Below, in pieces: positions 1-12,600 of a DNA stretch of 64,000 nucleotides. The DNA lies in assembly GCF_026914185.1 (NCBI RefSeq), contig NC_070566.1, positions 496,001 through 560,000 of the forward strand, written 5' to 3'. A model generated the notes under the pieces. That model did not search any database. It saw nothing but the letters and a program-made list of their open reading frames with translations, and had not been told where the DNA came from. A program made the translations under genes and the position numbers. The DNA is from Puccinia triticina (lineage: Eukaryota > Basidiomycota > Pucciniomycetes > Pucciniales > Pucciniaceae). How positions within the stretch are numbered: position 1 is the first letter of the stretch; every line of letters starts with the position of its first letter.

Positions 1-217
1 TTTTTTTGGCTGTAAAAATTTGATTCATTGGCCTGATCTGGATCTCTCCTGTGCTTGTTCAAAGCCAAAACATTTCTGGTCTGAGCAGCATCTTGGCTAT
101 CTTCAAGCACCAGTAATTTGGATTCAGAATACTTCAATGATTCTATCCCTTCTTGTTACATACCCACCAAAACAAATTTTGTCAGGACAGAAAGTTGAAT
201 CTGCAGTTTCTTGATTC

Positions 218-695
218 CTATCTCAAAGATTCTGACTTACTTTCCAGCTTCAATTTACTATGATATGTTTGACTCCTTGATCCATCTTGGGGAAAATTGG
301 CTGAATTGGGGACCATTTCTTCTGGCAATGAAAATTTATGCAACCAGTGGCCAGCATTGACAGATGCAATCCAAAAGCACAATTCAGCTAAATTGTAGAT
401 CACATTGGACCATGAGAGTGTATTTTTGCTTACTTTTGGGGTGAAAACCTTCATATGGTTCATCAAGATTAATCTTGGAATCATCAGAGATGTTGGGTTC
501 TGTTGGGCTATTTTGCATTGAGGGGTCTCCCAATAGAGCAAAGTTGAGTGGTGAACTATGTAGGTTGGTCTCCTCATTTTTTGGTGGTAGCAGCTCAGTA
601 TGAAATGGTGTGGGATTGGGACTGATTGAGAAGTCTAAATAAGAAATCAAAGTGAAGGCTGCTACAAGCAACCAATTCTGAAAAGCTTTCTTCAT
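218..695 (-). CDS. candidate small secreted protein, 2-3 exons
   Basis: Function is unknown. The ATG at 695 starts a typical signal peptide: MKK, then a hydrophobic stretch (WLLVAAFTLISYL) to about residue 22. A Ser/Asn/Pro-rich acidic chain without recognisable domain follows. Exon 1 (695-434) ends at a GTAAGC donor. Exon 2 opens at 321 after CATTGCCAG, in frame, and can read to a TAG at 218, giving about 121 residues. Alternatively a 40-nt intron (240-201) joins a third exon ending at 124, adding a tail with two cysteines (CPDKIC) and giving about 139 residues. An in-frame Met 17 codons upstream would bury the signal peptide, so I prefer 695. Rust genomes hold many such orphan secreted proteins, some of them effectors, but nothing here shows an effector role. 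RNA-seq would decide the 3' end. Confidence 0.4.
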
Positions 696-1951
696 GGTAA
701 GATGTGGCGTGCGGGGAAGTATTAGGGCAACCTTGCGTCCACTCATTCATAACCTGGGCATCTACGTGGACACGTCCGTGATTTTGATGCATGTATGTAT
801 GATTCTGAATGCTACCTGGCCCAGAAATGTTTCAATCCAGCTGGCTTCAATCAAAAGTATCCAGCATTTCAATATCACATATTTAATGGCACGCAGTTGG
901 GCATATATATTAGTAACAAGTCACAAACAGCACGGCTGTATCTTCTTGGTGTGCTGAACAGCCCTGCAAAAGTTGCGTTGATGGGCCATGCGGATGCCAA
1001 GGGCCAGAGGACTTGCCGCTTCGAGTTCCGTTCCCCTTCATACGGCAAGCAAAAAGAAAAAACAAGAAAGCGAGTGGTTGAATGGGAACTCTCTGCTGCT
1101 TCTTTATGCTCAACTGACTGTAGACTACAAAGCACCCATGGATCTTTGATTGATTGTGCTCCGAGTTCTGCACTCTGTTCGCCCCGGCTACAGAACTCGT
1201 CGGACAAGCTCTGCCAGACAACTGCTCGGACAACATTGCAGGCACTTTGTGCAGTGCATGCCACTGAGTGCAGAATCAACAGAGCTGACCCAAATCTCCT
1301 GATTCCAAAGGGGCAAGCAGTGGACCGTTTCAGCCCCACAGGCCCACGTCGGTCATTGCCGTCAAATGCACACACAATTGGCCTATCCTTCCCCTTTCCA
1401 GTTTTGCTGTTTTAATCATGTAACCGTGTTGATCTTTTTAGGAAAATTTAGATTACCCAGGTGCCTTCTAATCAATGTGGGCCTTGATAGCCAGGAATGT
1501 CAATTTGATGCAACAGAAGAAGACCTGAGAAGGCAATGGACAAATCTCATCGAAACAGATTTCGCATTAATAGTTAAACATAGATGAAGGATTTTGGAAG
1601 GTGGAACGGATAGATTGGTTACAGGTGGGATGGTGAATATGGTAATTTTTTTGGTAGCTATAATATAGTTTGATGCGGGTACTTCCCTGCATATCAGTTT
1701 TATCTTTCTAGAGATATATACTACATCGTTAGATAAGAATAGACATCGTTCAAGTTGGCAGAGAAATATGATAGATGCTGTTGATGTGGAGAAGAAGAAA
1801 CAGATGGTTTTGATCCAAGCAAGCTTTGCTGTCCGATGAAATAATGCCAGATAAGAAGAAGCGAACGAAGAGATGTGCCAGCAGAAGAAAGGAAGTGGAG
1901 ACGGTTGGATTACTTTTGAGGATTGTGATTGCCAAAGGTTGATCTGTCGAT
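696..1951. other. intergenic, no convincing gene
   Basis: Open frames on both strands overlap around 795-1415, but none has a recognisable domain, signal peptide or clean splice sites. Nothing else stands out in this stretch, which separates two genes both read leftwards. Confidence 0.5.
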
Positions 1952-3293
1952 TTATTCCAGTTTGGGTGGCTGCTGACCGCGAGCTTCGGTAGGAGTTGAG
2001 TAGTGAGAGACTAAGGAGATAACGTCGTCGCGTTCAGGTTTAGGTGTTTGGTGCACAGAGGTAGGGGGTAGGCTGATTGGGTTAATACGAGCTTGGATCA
2101 ATTGGTTCTCGACATCACCGCTAAACGAGCTGCTCGAATGGTCCGATCGATTGTCTTCATCGTCAGGACCGGAGAAAGCGGCCAGTGATGGAATCCTGGG
2201 CGAAAAGGGGCGGTGGGAGTCTTGTGAGGAAATAGCTGGGTAGTAGAATCGGTAGCCGAACCATGCCGTCAGAGCTCCCAGAGCCGAGCCAACAAGCACA
2301 TCGTGCCACTACGAGCCGGAGGTTTATTTATTATGATCAGTTTGTAGGTATTGGGAGTACAGGTCAAGTCAACATACGTGATGTCTGTTGTCCATCGTCC
2401 GGGAGATGCCAATCAGAGTGGCCCCAAGCAGAGGCGCGATTGAGATCCAGACCTTGAGGGAATGTCCACGACGGTCGAAGAGGTGTAGTTTGCCGGCCAG
2501 GTAGAGAGACAGGAAGCCTAGTCCGGCCCAGGCGGTACTCGAATGGCCGGATGGAAAGCTGCGGAAGCCGTCTTGAAACTCGCGGCTGTCGACTGGGGCG
2601 GTGCAGATGGATGAGTTGCTGAGGCCGTAGTGCGGGAAGCCGGCGTTGGAGGCCGTTGGAGCGGGCTGGCAGCGGGCTAGCATGTCTGGCCTGGGCCGTC
2701 CGACGGTGACTTTGACGGTGGTGGTGACGACGAGTGAGAGGGCGAGGGAGAGGGCGAGACCGAGCAAGCCGATGTGGGTGTCCCAACTAGAGCGTAAGAG
2801 GAGTTGACTGCATAGGATGATCAAGACTGCTGGGATGACGACTGCGAGTACTCCGAGGAGCGGGACGGGGATCCGCTCGTGGACTGCATGTGAGAACTGG
2901 ATTGTTGGGTCGTTGAGATCGAACTGAGAGGTGGGATTTCAATTAGACAGATTCCTTGGTTTAGGTAGCGGTTCCCAGATACATACCTCTCTGTGGTGAC
3001 CGTGCAGGCGATCCAAAAGGCCGAAGATGATGGCCATCAAGATGACGACGACCCAATCTGTGAAGAGATTTTAGGAGTCAGGCTCGGGAAGTGCTCGATG
3101 CAAATTGTCTGGACGGACCAGCCAAGTAGGACCATAGCAGCTCGACTCTCCGCTTTTTCTCGGTTTGGCGGGCCGAGTTCAAGGTGCGGTTCTGGAAGAG
3201 GACATCAGGCAGGATGCCCAAGCGGTCCTGGGGGTGCTGTTGGTGTGGTTGGGGACCCTGGCGCTGGCGCTTCGGCTGGGGCGAGGGCAGCAT
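1952..3293 (-). CDS. PAP2-type lipid phosphatase (DPP1/LPP1-like)
   Basis: Integral membrane phosphatase expected to remove phosphate from diacylglycerol pyrophosphate, phosphatidate or lysophosphatidate. Four exons keep frame: 3293-3119, 3057-2987, 2923-2378 and 2308-1952, giving 382 residues. All three PAP2 active-site motifs are present: KVTVGRPRP near residue 153, PSGH near 206-209, and SRTMDNRHHWHD at 256-267. The last is completed only by splicing exon 3 to exon 4 over a 69-nt GTATGT...TAG intron. Several hydrophobic segments between residues 50 and 290 fit the family's six-helix fold. The C-terminal ~80 residues are polar, Ser/Asp-rich and probably cytosolic. The ATG at 3293 is the first Met after an in-frame TGA. 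The family is clear; DPP1 versus LPP1 substrate preference cannot be read from sequence. Confidence 0.92.
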
Positions 3294-3785
3294 GGGGATG
3301 GACTCGTAGGGATGGTGCTGGGCGTGCTGCTGGAGAGCCAGAGCGTGTTGAGAAGAGGGAAGTCAGTCGGCGGGTGCAGTCTGGGGCGAGCAGGGGCATG
3401 GAGGGGATGGGCTATGTACTGACTGGCGGTCTAAGGGCTGCTGTGTGCATAGCCCGTCTGCCAAGCACTCGATCACCATACTCGGCCATCGTTGCCATTC
3501 CTACAAAAGTAATCAACACTGGCTAGTCGAACTTTAGCCTCGGACACACTCTTCTGGGTTCAGCACTCACAATCTCACAAAACTAGCAAACGTCTGTTTG
3601 GAGCGAGCAACAGCATCTCGTGAGCTTGGCGGCAACCATCTCCTCCAGACCAAATACAATGTTGTCAACTCCTCGGCTGCGGTGCTGCGGACTGTCTCGG
3701 ACGAAGACCCGTCAAGATCTGCAGACCCTGCAGAACCGAATCTAGAGCCTCTGGCACTGCATCATCAGCTAGGCCAGTGGCCCAG

Positions 3786-3926
3786 TGGAGGACTTCCCGT
3801 CAATCTGAAGCCCCCTGCAGAGTCAGATCTGCAGCCAGAAAACCTTAATTTTTGCGGGGAAATGCTGTCCCAGGGGCTGCAGATCTGGCTCTGCAGGGTC
3901 TGTAGATCTCAACAGGAAGTCCTCCA
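3786..3926. mobile_element. hairpin MITE, ~140 bp
   Basis: The ends are inverted (TGGAGGACTTCC / GGAAGTCCTCCA). The interior is also a near-perfect inverted repeat: CTGCAGAGTCAGATCTGCAG faces CTGCAGATCTGGCTCTGCAG. The whole element could fold as one long hairpin. A relative with the same TGGAGGACTTCCCGTC end lies at 56331-56533. Target duplication is unclear. Confidence 0.6.
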
Positions 3927-5944
3927 GTATATAACATATATTGTGGGGGGGTGGTTCACAAGATAATTTTAGAAAAATTTAGAGCCCATTTTGAGGCCTT
4001 TATCAACAAATTTTTAAAAAGATGTTCTGATTGCCATGGAACACCCAAATGTGGTCAGCTTAACAAACCTTTTAAAAAATTGTTCATAAAGGCCGTGTAA
4101 AATGGGATTCAATTTTTAAAAAAAAAACTATTAGGGGGTTCTTGACTTTTCCTTGTAGTGAGTGGATCAAGCAACCTGGGCACACCAAAACAAGTCATAT
4201 CAGGACAAAAACTGATGGTTTTCAAAAATCATTATAAAAACATGAGCAGTGATAAAAAAACTACATAAAACCAACCAAAACAGCAACAAGAAGTCCTTTG
4301 TTTATCTTTGAAGCAAATTGAGTGGATGTGAACAACAAACCAGCTACAGGGTGAGAAAGGGCTTTCAGCCCAAATCAAAAAACTCATCATGCAGGAATTT
4401 TGACATAAGGCATAGGCCTCCACTGATGTCAATAGCTCTGCTGCTTGCTCCCACTTCCCCCCTGTGCAGGCCTAGTTAAGCTTGAGGTTGTGGGTCTGTT
4501 GGGTTGGGCTAGTGATATTGCAAATTTTCCACAAAAGCCAACCCAAACCTGGCCTAAAGACGGGTTTAACTTTGGGTGGCCCAGTGGCGGTCCCACCCAA
4601 TTGCCATCCCCAATGTTATACACCACCACTCAAATCCAAGTTGAGATTTGCGTGGGCTGGACCGCGCGGTTGATGCACAGTACCCACATCAGACCGCGGT
4701 TGGGTGTGCTCTGTGGTGTAAGAATTTGGGATCTGTAGCCGGGCTGCAGATATGCAGGTGGGGTACCACCCGCTTTGCAGTTGAGACGTAGGAGGCTTTG
4801 TGTAATCCCAAGGTATATGGGATAAAGGAAAACTAAAGACTTGCTAGCAGAATTTCCAGACCAGCAGTCTATTCCGGCTTCATTTTGAATTTGATATAAT
4901 ATGTTGTGAGGTTGTTGTGGAGCATTAAGTTTAGGTGGGGCTTTATTTGGATAAATTCAGCCTGAGGTTGATTCCTTCTCAAGATATTCACAAGATTTGA
5001 TTGGCAGTGATACAAAGATTTTGCCACAACGAAAAGAGCTTCCTGGTGGTTTCAAGATTTTATTTTCAGTCTAACAACCAGCTAAGGAATTTTTCAGAAT
5101 TCAGTACAAGGAAAGTATGAGGAAGAACATAGAAGAAAGGAAAATTAAGGAAGTTCCTCAAACAAGAAGGAAGTTTTTCCTATTGAAAGTAAACTTTGAT
5201 GGTCCTGGGAACTTGAACCTGAATAAAGTTCTGCATCTGTTTGTTACACTTTGCCTCCTTTGCCTAGATTGGGCTAGGTCCGGAGTTACACAGTGGGGCA
5301 AGTGGCGGCAACCATGGCACCCCATTGACCCTGCATGGGAAAAGATGCCTCAGTGGCCCGCTATGACCATACTCTCTATGGGTGTCATTGGATGCATCCC
5401 CATGAGTATGACGCCCCATGGCACCATCTGCCATCAGAGAGTCCATGGGGTGTCCCTCACCGCGTGCAAAAATGGTTCATCTCACGTAATCAGGTTGCAC
5501 AGTCCTAAAGCTGTTACATGACATTCATTCCGCAGGCAGAGGCAAATTCACTGTGGATTGAATGTCACGTAACATCTTGATCTGGAGGGCGCAGCCGTTG
5601 GCACCCACAAAAAGAACTCCACAAGTGAACATCTGTAGCTGCATTGATAAAGGGCTGTCCGTGTTGGGGTAAATATACAATCACACTACAGACAGTCACT
5701 TGTCGCTCCTGCGCGCAGCTGCACCTAATTTTGGTGGCCGCAGTAGCTGTAAAGGTGATGCTGCGTGCAGGAATGTCACCTGTTTGCCTGTAGCAATCAA
5801 TGACTCCCTTTTCATGCAGAATAAATATTTGAAGTCCAAAAAAGAAATAGAAAAAAAAAACCAGTTGTTTTCCCGGGCTCTCAGCTGGGATGGAGCCTTT
5901 TGAGATGGTCGTTTACAAGGCCTTGCCGCCATTGCTACGTGGTG

Positions 5945-6175
5945 GTTAAAATGGCGGCCCGGTCGGGGCGCCTGGGGGCCGACCGCTGGCCCGCCCTAGG
6001 ACACCGGGTCACTCGAGGGTCTCGCTCGGGCCTCGGGGCCATCCTGAGGACCGTGGCGCCCAGGGGACCACGGTGGGGGCGCCATGGTGGGGTAATTCGG
6101 GGTCCATGTTTGGCCGGGGGCTGAAGAAAACGGCCGCGCGGTCGTGGCGCCACGGCCTTGTTGAATTCGCCCCGC
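5945..6175. other. GC-rich island without recognised gene
   Basis: A ~230-bp block much richer in G+C than the AT-rich sequence on both sides. Both strands are open for 60-115 codons, which GC-rich DNA often allows, and no domain is visible. It may be an old repeat fragment, a degraded exon or foreign DNA. Confidence 0.3.
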
Positions 6176-6703
6176 GGTGTTACGGCTATAGTTGCCTTTC
6201 TGCAACCAGGCGTTGTTTGTCCTGGTGCCCTTACAAGGTATCCTCTCTCTTGCAGGGGGGTTTTCCCCCAGTTCCTTTTCATATTCAGGCCATTCGCCAG
6301 TTTCCTCTCATCTTGTGCGCGTGTCTATTCCGCTGAGCCTTTGCATCCTGAAGAGCCCCGCTTCAGATCCAGGAATATCCGTCCATATCCGCAGGTTTCG
6401 GAACCTCGGGTTTCAGATATTTGGCTTGATCCGCGGTCCCTCGACAGATATCCCGGATTATCTACCGCATTGGCTAGGTTGAAGTGTTGAACAACGATCC
6501 TGTCGAGTTCGCCACTAAGACCCAGCTTGATTCACTGAACAACCCAGCTCTCCAACCAATGCCCCTTTGTTTTAATCCAAGTCCCCCAAGTTATTTATCT
6601 ATAGCCACATATTTAACTTACTAATTAGTAATACGTAGCATCACATTCAGCTTAACAACTTAAATATATATCCCTTCTTGCCTAAGTTCAGTACCACATT
6701 ATT

Positions 6704-8611
6704 ATGACAAACCAAACGCTGCCGATCCGGCGCATCTTCGATATCATCAACCACGCGCCGGAAGGTCTCAATCCGTTTGCCTTTACGGCCCTGGCGCTCG
6801 AAAAAATAGAAAAACCTCCATCCGGGCCCATCGTGCGCGGTGCCTTGATAATCTTTGCTTGCATCCAAGCCGCAATTATTCTCTGCTGCGTGGGCATGCT
6901 GGCTATTCCTTTCTTGCAGGGCGGGGTGGGAGTAGCGCAAAGTCATAACTGGATCATGAGGCGAAAATTTTCAGGATCGCGTGAGCTTACCTCTTGATCA
7001 ATGTCTAATTTCAGGATTTTTGCTCAAGCCAGTCCGACCTGTTTCGCCGAAAATCTGATTAGACAGATTCCCCTATCTTATTTTAAACAAGTCAGCATTA
7101 ACTCGCATTGAAATCTGCCGGCCAAGTAGTTTTCCTAAAGCTCTAATGTGCTCTTATCTTTCATCGCGAACAGTGTCTTAGTAATTGGATTGAGCTACCT
7201 GATCGGCGGTATATTATTTGAATGTTATGTCGTACTGCAGTTCAATACCATGAATTTAAACCGCCAAACCAGTCAGTTTTCGTGGTAAGCTGTCTTTTCT
7301 CTTCTTCTGTAACGTGTTCAACCTTTATCGATGGAGCTAAAAAATTTCCTCTACACAGGATCGAATTAATGAATGTGTGTGTCCAGCATCTGATAACAAT
7401 TTAAATACGCGCGCCTTTTCATCAGCTCATAATTTGATCATATTGCCAGCTGCCTGCATGTTGCGCTACTTTTATTCAAGCCTTTACGATGTTATTTATT
7501 AGGTACATGGTAATTTACATATGCTGCTCTGAAGGCCCCGTGTTAAGCTAAACTCTCCTTTCCTTTCCATTCCTTCCGTTCCGTTCCTGTCTCCAGTACA
7601 TCTAATCCTTCCCAAGGTGGAATTAAAAGACATCTTCTCCCACCGCCGATATTCAACTTTTTTCTAATTGGCTTCCCAGCAATTACCACTGTCGTATCGG
7701 TGTGCTTGATTGTACACAAAGCAACACTCATTCGTAAACTAGATGACTCATACAGTAACCTGATTGGCCTGCTCACAGATGCTGTCAGTCTTTGGGATAA
7801 TGGCCAGATAGTCCTGCCAGACTCTCAAAAAGATGTTCTTCAAGCCGCGTATGAAATTTTCATGACAGATACCTTCCGAAAAAACAAAAGCAGGATACGC
7901 ATAGGTTTGTTTTGGGCTTTGATAGATGTTCCCTCTATACTGGTAAGTATCATTCAAACCATTTACGATATCACTCAAACACGTAGTACTTCACCATAAT
8001 CTTAATCTCCATTCTTCCCTTCGCAAGTTCTATTTCATCGGTGTCTCTACGTTGATTACCACAGTTTATCAGTCCAACAAGTCTTCCCAAGTGAACGCAA
8101 CAGCCCTTAAGTCAGATGGATTCAAAACCAATCATTCTGAGAAGCTTTCAGAACCTCCTCCCAAATTACTGGAAACGAGTCCGAGGCCACTAGCACGAAG
8201 TCTAAGTCAGAAATTTCTTCTTTTTCCCATATTTTCCTTCCTTTTTATGTTGTCCCTTTGCTGATGAGCAAACTAAATTTGAGCCTTGACAGAGTTCTTA
8301 TGGTTTCATTACTTGGCAATGTCTATGGCGCTCTCCATGGAAACGGTAACTGGTCTGGTGTTTTATCTCAACAAAGACAACCTCAAAGAGTAAGCAATGG
8401 AATTTTTTATACAATTGGGTTGCATACACTGACATCACATCATTTGTCTTCCAGGCTCAGATTGGGGGTGGTGTTTTTTATTACAAATCTGTCATGCACA
8501 ATTTTCATTCTGATTGCTATGATTATTCTACTGGTAAGTTTTGCTTCACTATTACATCAAAGAAAAGACGCATCATTTCTGAGTGTATATCCCTTCAAAA
8601 ACTGGCTGTAG
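6704..8611 (+). CDS. multi-pass membrane protein, rust-type family
   Basis: The N-terminus reads IFDIINHAPEGLNPFAFTAL followed by a hydrophobic helix (GALIIFACIQAAIILCCVGM). I recall similar hypothetical multi-exon membrane proteins in rusts, often in multigene families; their function is not known to me. Frame-consistent exons are 6704-6980, 7174-7284, 7450-7502, 7597-7942, 8028-8199, 8293-8389 and 8455-8611 (stop TAG). Each later exon supplies one or more hydrophobic helices, e.g. VLVIGLSYLIGGILF, FNFFLIGFPAITTVVSVCLI and FFITNLSCTIFILIAMIILL, so roughly seven passes. Two joins are unresolved: exon 1 to 7174 needs an extra small exon to keep frame, and a 16-nt exon at 7359-7374 is needed before 7450. 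Topology resembles a seven-helix receptor or transporter but no such motif is seen. Confidence 0.7.
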
Positions 8612-9668
8612 GCGCGAATAATTGTGGATGGGAGAGAAGAAAAGAATCCGGTGCCTGGAAAAGAGTAGTGAATGGGTAGGAGGAATTGTAATTTTTATTC
8701 AAGAAACTAATAATGAGATGGTTAGGTTCAGCCCAGCGTGGAAGTTAATTTAAATTATTACACCCAACTGCCAAATGAAAGCTGCTTCGAAATTAGACTG
8801 ATAGTCAAAATATTAAAAGCAGGGCACAGTGCACCCTCATAAATTGTGAACAAGTAAGTTTCAGTTCAGCTCTGAAGAGATCCTTGCAATGTCTGGGCTA
8901 TGTTTTACGGTTAATTTGTTGTGTCAGATTCACCGAAAAGTAACAAGAGCTCTTGATTTTATTGTATGACTCTGGAAGAGCTTATGGTGGATCAGCTATT
9001 TCAGTTAAAACGAGTGATGGCGAAGACTGAAGGCGGAAAAAGGCCTCACCCAAAGACAGGACCACCCACTATCAGGACAAAGTCTGAAATGAGGGTGATC
9101 TTGAAAGGCGGCTTGAGTTAAGAGCATGTGCCCTCGGAGTTAGGGCAGATGCCGTGTAGTTCTTAGCACATTTGTGCACCGGAGCCGGTACACATAGAGA
9201 TATGCATTTACATAAATACATATTTAACATTTTCAGTATTTGATGGGTTTTGTGTCACGCTGGATCTCGTTGGACACGAGAGTAGAATGTGGTTATATTA
9301 AAAATATGAAGCCTGGTTGGCAGTCAAACTAACAGGGTATCTATTATGCAAAAAGCAAAAGGGAAAGCAAGAACAACAGATGGAGCGCGGAATCTTTCTA
9401 GTCAAAAAAAGAAACAGATCCGATGGAAGAGCGAGAACAGGAACAGCACCCAGGCCACAAAAGCTTTCTCAAACAACAACAAAAAGTACAAGAGATTATG
9501 GAGATAAGGAAGGATAGCCAGAGCAAGAAGAAGCGGGTGCGTAAGTTGCAAGATGAGCATGGACGCGATGGGCGGCCAAATAAGAAGGTACATAACCAAC
9601 GGAAAAAAAAAAGAAAACGAGTTAATAAGAATCTTAGTTGGCGCGACTGTGTACATGATATACATAAA
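8612..9668. other. intergenic, convergent gene ends
   Basis: Lies between the 3' ends of the membrane-protein gene and the kinesin gene. An A-rich Lys/Arg/Gln-rich frame (9317-9680, plus) and its hydrophobic mirror on the minus strand look like compositional artefacts. No repeat was recognised. Confidence 0.45.
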
Positions 9669-12600
9669 CTAACAATGTAGACGATTAGGATCATTACTGC
9701 AGGCGACATTACTTAGACTACCACCGCCGGCATCACCAAAGCTCATTCTAATACATTCCAACTCGGGTTGCTCATTTACAATTGATAACAGAGTGGAAAT
9801 GTCTTGATCATCGGTCTCTGCTCCATCATGATCATCATGGAAACTGTTGTTCTGAAGCTTGGCCATCAACTTGTCCTGATGTCGATCGAGATTTTGGGGG
9901 TTTGCAGCTGATTGGCTAAGGGAGGATGGATTCGACAGTAAGAGTCCATAGGGATTAGTATTGATTGAGCTGGATCTCCTTCTGCTTGATTTCCCCCTTC
10001 CTCCATCTCTCTCAGATTGATGATGATCATTATCACCGTAGGCGGTTCGCTCAATCTTGGATAATCGCCGCGTCGCCTTTTCCATTTGCTTCAAGACGAA
10101 AAGTTCCAATTTTTTCGATTTCTATCGATATTTCATCGAAACCAAAACCGAAAAGGATCAGAACAAGACGACCGTTAATTTGTGAAACCATGTCTCTTTA
10201 AGTTTTTTTTTTGTAGAGAAAAGGACTTACAGCACGAGAAGCATCCAACAAATTTATAACCTCTTGAGTGAACTTTTTCCGATTTTTGATTTCGAGAGCC
10301 TTTTGATTGAAGGCACGATGTATAAGAAAGCTGATTCAACCTTTAGTTAATAGGCCACGCGCGCTCACCTGTTCAGCCAAGCGATCTTCAAGATACTCCC
10401 GAGATTCGGCCACGCGTTTAATGGCGTCTTCGATTTCCTTATCTTGGATTTCGTCTCTCGCTTCAGTATCATCCCGGTCCCTGGTTGGCTTATCCGCCGC
10501 TTCTTGTTTTGGGGCTTCATGTCTGGGTTGGTGTTTTTTCGTTTTGTATTTCAATCCAATCAATTCAAGTCTTAAGCAAGCAATTTCATACGCTTGCAAT
10601 TCAACCTTTTCTTCGAGCAACTTCTCTCTTCTGCCCTTCTCTTCTCTTGTTGATTTGGTTCCACTTTCTTCTTCCTAGAGAACAGCATCATCGGTCAGTC
10701 CACAAATGCGTCGTGCACCAGGGAATTTTTATAAAGAAGGGATCCTCACATCTGAGTCTTCCGATTCCAAATCTGATCCAGATAACCATTCTTGATTGGA
10801 ATGCTTCTTGACCGGACTAACAGGTCTAGTTTCTTTGGATAAACCCTCAATTTGGTCTAAGTTATCCGCATTCAAAATGATAGATTGCAATTCGTTCAGT
10901 TGTTTCTTGATCTTCGATCTTTCTTCTTCGGCCTTCTCGATCTGGTTGCTATCGACGAGCTAATAGACGTCCAAACAAATATCAGCATGATGACATGCGT
11001 GTGTGCTTTTCGCTGCATGTTTCATTTAAAGAACGCTACAAACTTGAGATTCATTTCCCATTGTGACCTGGTTTGTTGTATGCGGAATTTGTTGGTAATG
11101 GTTAATGTTCTCATTTGGTTGGTTAGCTTTGTTGACCGCATCCCTCAGTTGAGCTTGTAAATCAACAATCTAGGCAAATAGTAACACGAGCAGTCAGATC
11201 ACCGCAAACTGAGGGCAGGCAGAAACATTATGGCTAGTTGATAAGAGAATAAATGTAGTGAGTGGGCGTACTTGTTGTCGGTAGCGAATCATCAAAGCAC
11301 TATCGGATAAGATCTCGTTGACCCCAGCACTCGTTTGGATCTTTTTGACTCGACTGGCGAATCGCAATGTACTTCGACTGTCTTCAATCGATTGGAACGT
11401 CCAGTTCATCGTACAAATCACACACACTCTCGATTTCCCCGATAAAGATGGTTGTAGTATCTGGGTGAGTTTCGAATCTCGGTAGGGGATGTGCTGGTTT
11501 CGCTTCTTAGCCTGTCCGCTCGGCTCCGCAAGTCCACTGATCACTTTTTCTAGAGTTAAGAGGCTAACATCGTGAAATGTTAAAAGTTGACAATTGTTCT
11601 GAGTCTGAGTAACGCTATCAAGTATTCAGAGTACTTAGTCCGTACCTCTTGTTGATGAAGGAACCTTCGCTTCTTCTTTCGACTTCACTGCTAGCGCGTT
11701 CATTCCCAGCCAAATCGATCAGACACACTTTACTCCTCCTGACACCGCCATTATCGCCATACAATCGCGATTCGATCACGATCCCAAAGATGGTGTGCGA
11801 TCGACTGGAGCGCGCATTCCAGTCAGTCCCGGCTACATGCCGCTGTCGTTCTCCCCTGCTCATTAGCGCGGCCACCTGTCCGACATTCGTCACGACTTCT
11901 TCTCTGACTGGATCTGCGAAAAACATCCCATTTGTTTGCTGTCGGATTTTGACTGGCGGAGGGGTAGATTGAGTGCTCGGAATGAGCAAATCGTGAATTT
12001 GCTCGTTATAGACTTCCAAGTATGACACCCTCAGTAGAAACTCTCTTTCGGGATGCTAGGTGGGTCATGAAAAAAAATATAATCAGCTTTTTATCATTTT
12101 CGAAATCAAATGAGAGTGAACTCTTACTGATCGAATGAATGTAAAGATTTCCTGGACCGAAAGTGGGATGATTCCAGGTTGGTGGAAAGAGCCTGTCAGA
12201 GTATGAGTCTTGCCTGAAGCTGTTTGTCCATAGGCAAAGATTGTTGCATCGTATCCTGCCATCGCAGATCTGAAAATTTAACGACCCATAGAATTAGTGA
12301 GCGTTCAAAATCAAAATCATGAGCAGCAAAAAGTCCCACAGTATCAAATCCCTGGCTCCGGACGTCTTGTAAACGTCCTCATTCGTGGAGTTCTGACCGA
12401 AAACGCTGTCTGTTAAGCATCAATTGAGTCAGCCAGCGGTAAAAAGAGGAAACGTATGCAAAAGTGCTCACTGAAGCTCCAGTTAGTGCCCGTACCATTG
12501 CTACTAGATTGGGTTGAGCCGGAAGGTGATAATTCGCAAATCTGAGTTCCGCCCGAGTTGATTGACCAATAGTTCTTCGGCGACTCCAGCGCCGGATCAA

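Larger units (their letters stand above)
3294..6703. other. repeat-bearing intergenic region
   Basis: No gene is supported. The region holds a hairpin element (3786-3926) and a diverged inverted repeat around 3945-4140 with arms carrying CCCATTTT..GGCCTTTAT. At 4148-4160 TTTCCTTGTAGTG reads, on the minus strand, like a CACTA-type terminus (CACTACAAGGAAA), but no partner end was found. A GC-rich island lies at about 5945-6175. Remaining open frames are short and lack domains. Confidence 0.5.

Noticed and set aside
795..1415. 206-codon plus-strand frame overlapping a 166-codon minus frame
   Set aside because: Both strands are open at once, there is no domain, the residue mix is random-looking and no splice-consistent gene could be built.
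5900..6490. Several overlapping 70-115 codon frames
   Set aside because: GC-rich DNA lacks stops in many frames; none has recognisable content.
9317..9680. Lys/Gln/Arg-rich plus-strand frames after the kinesin gene
   Set aside because: Explained by A-rich sequence; the opposite strand is an equally open hydrophobic frame. No start context or domain.
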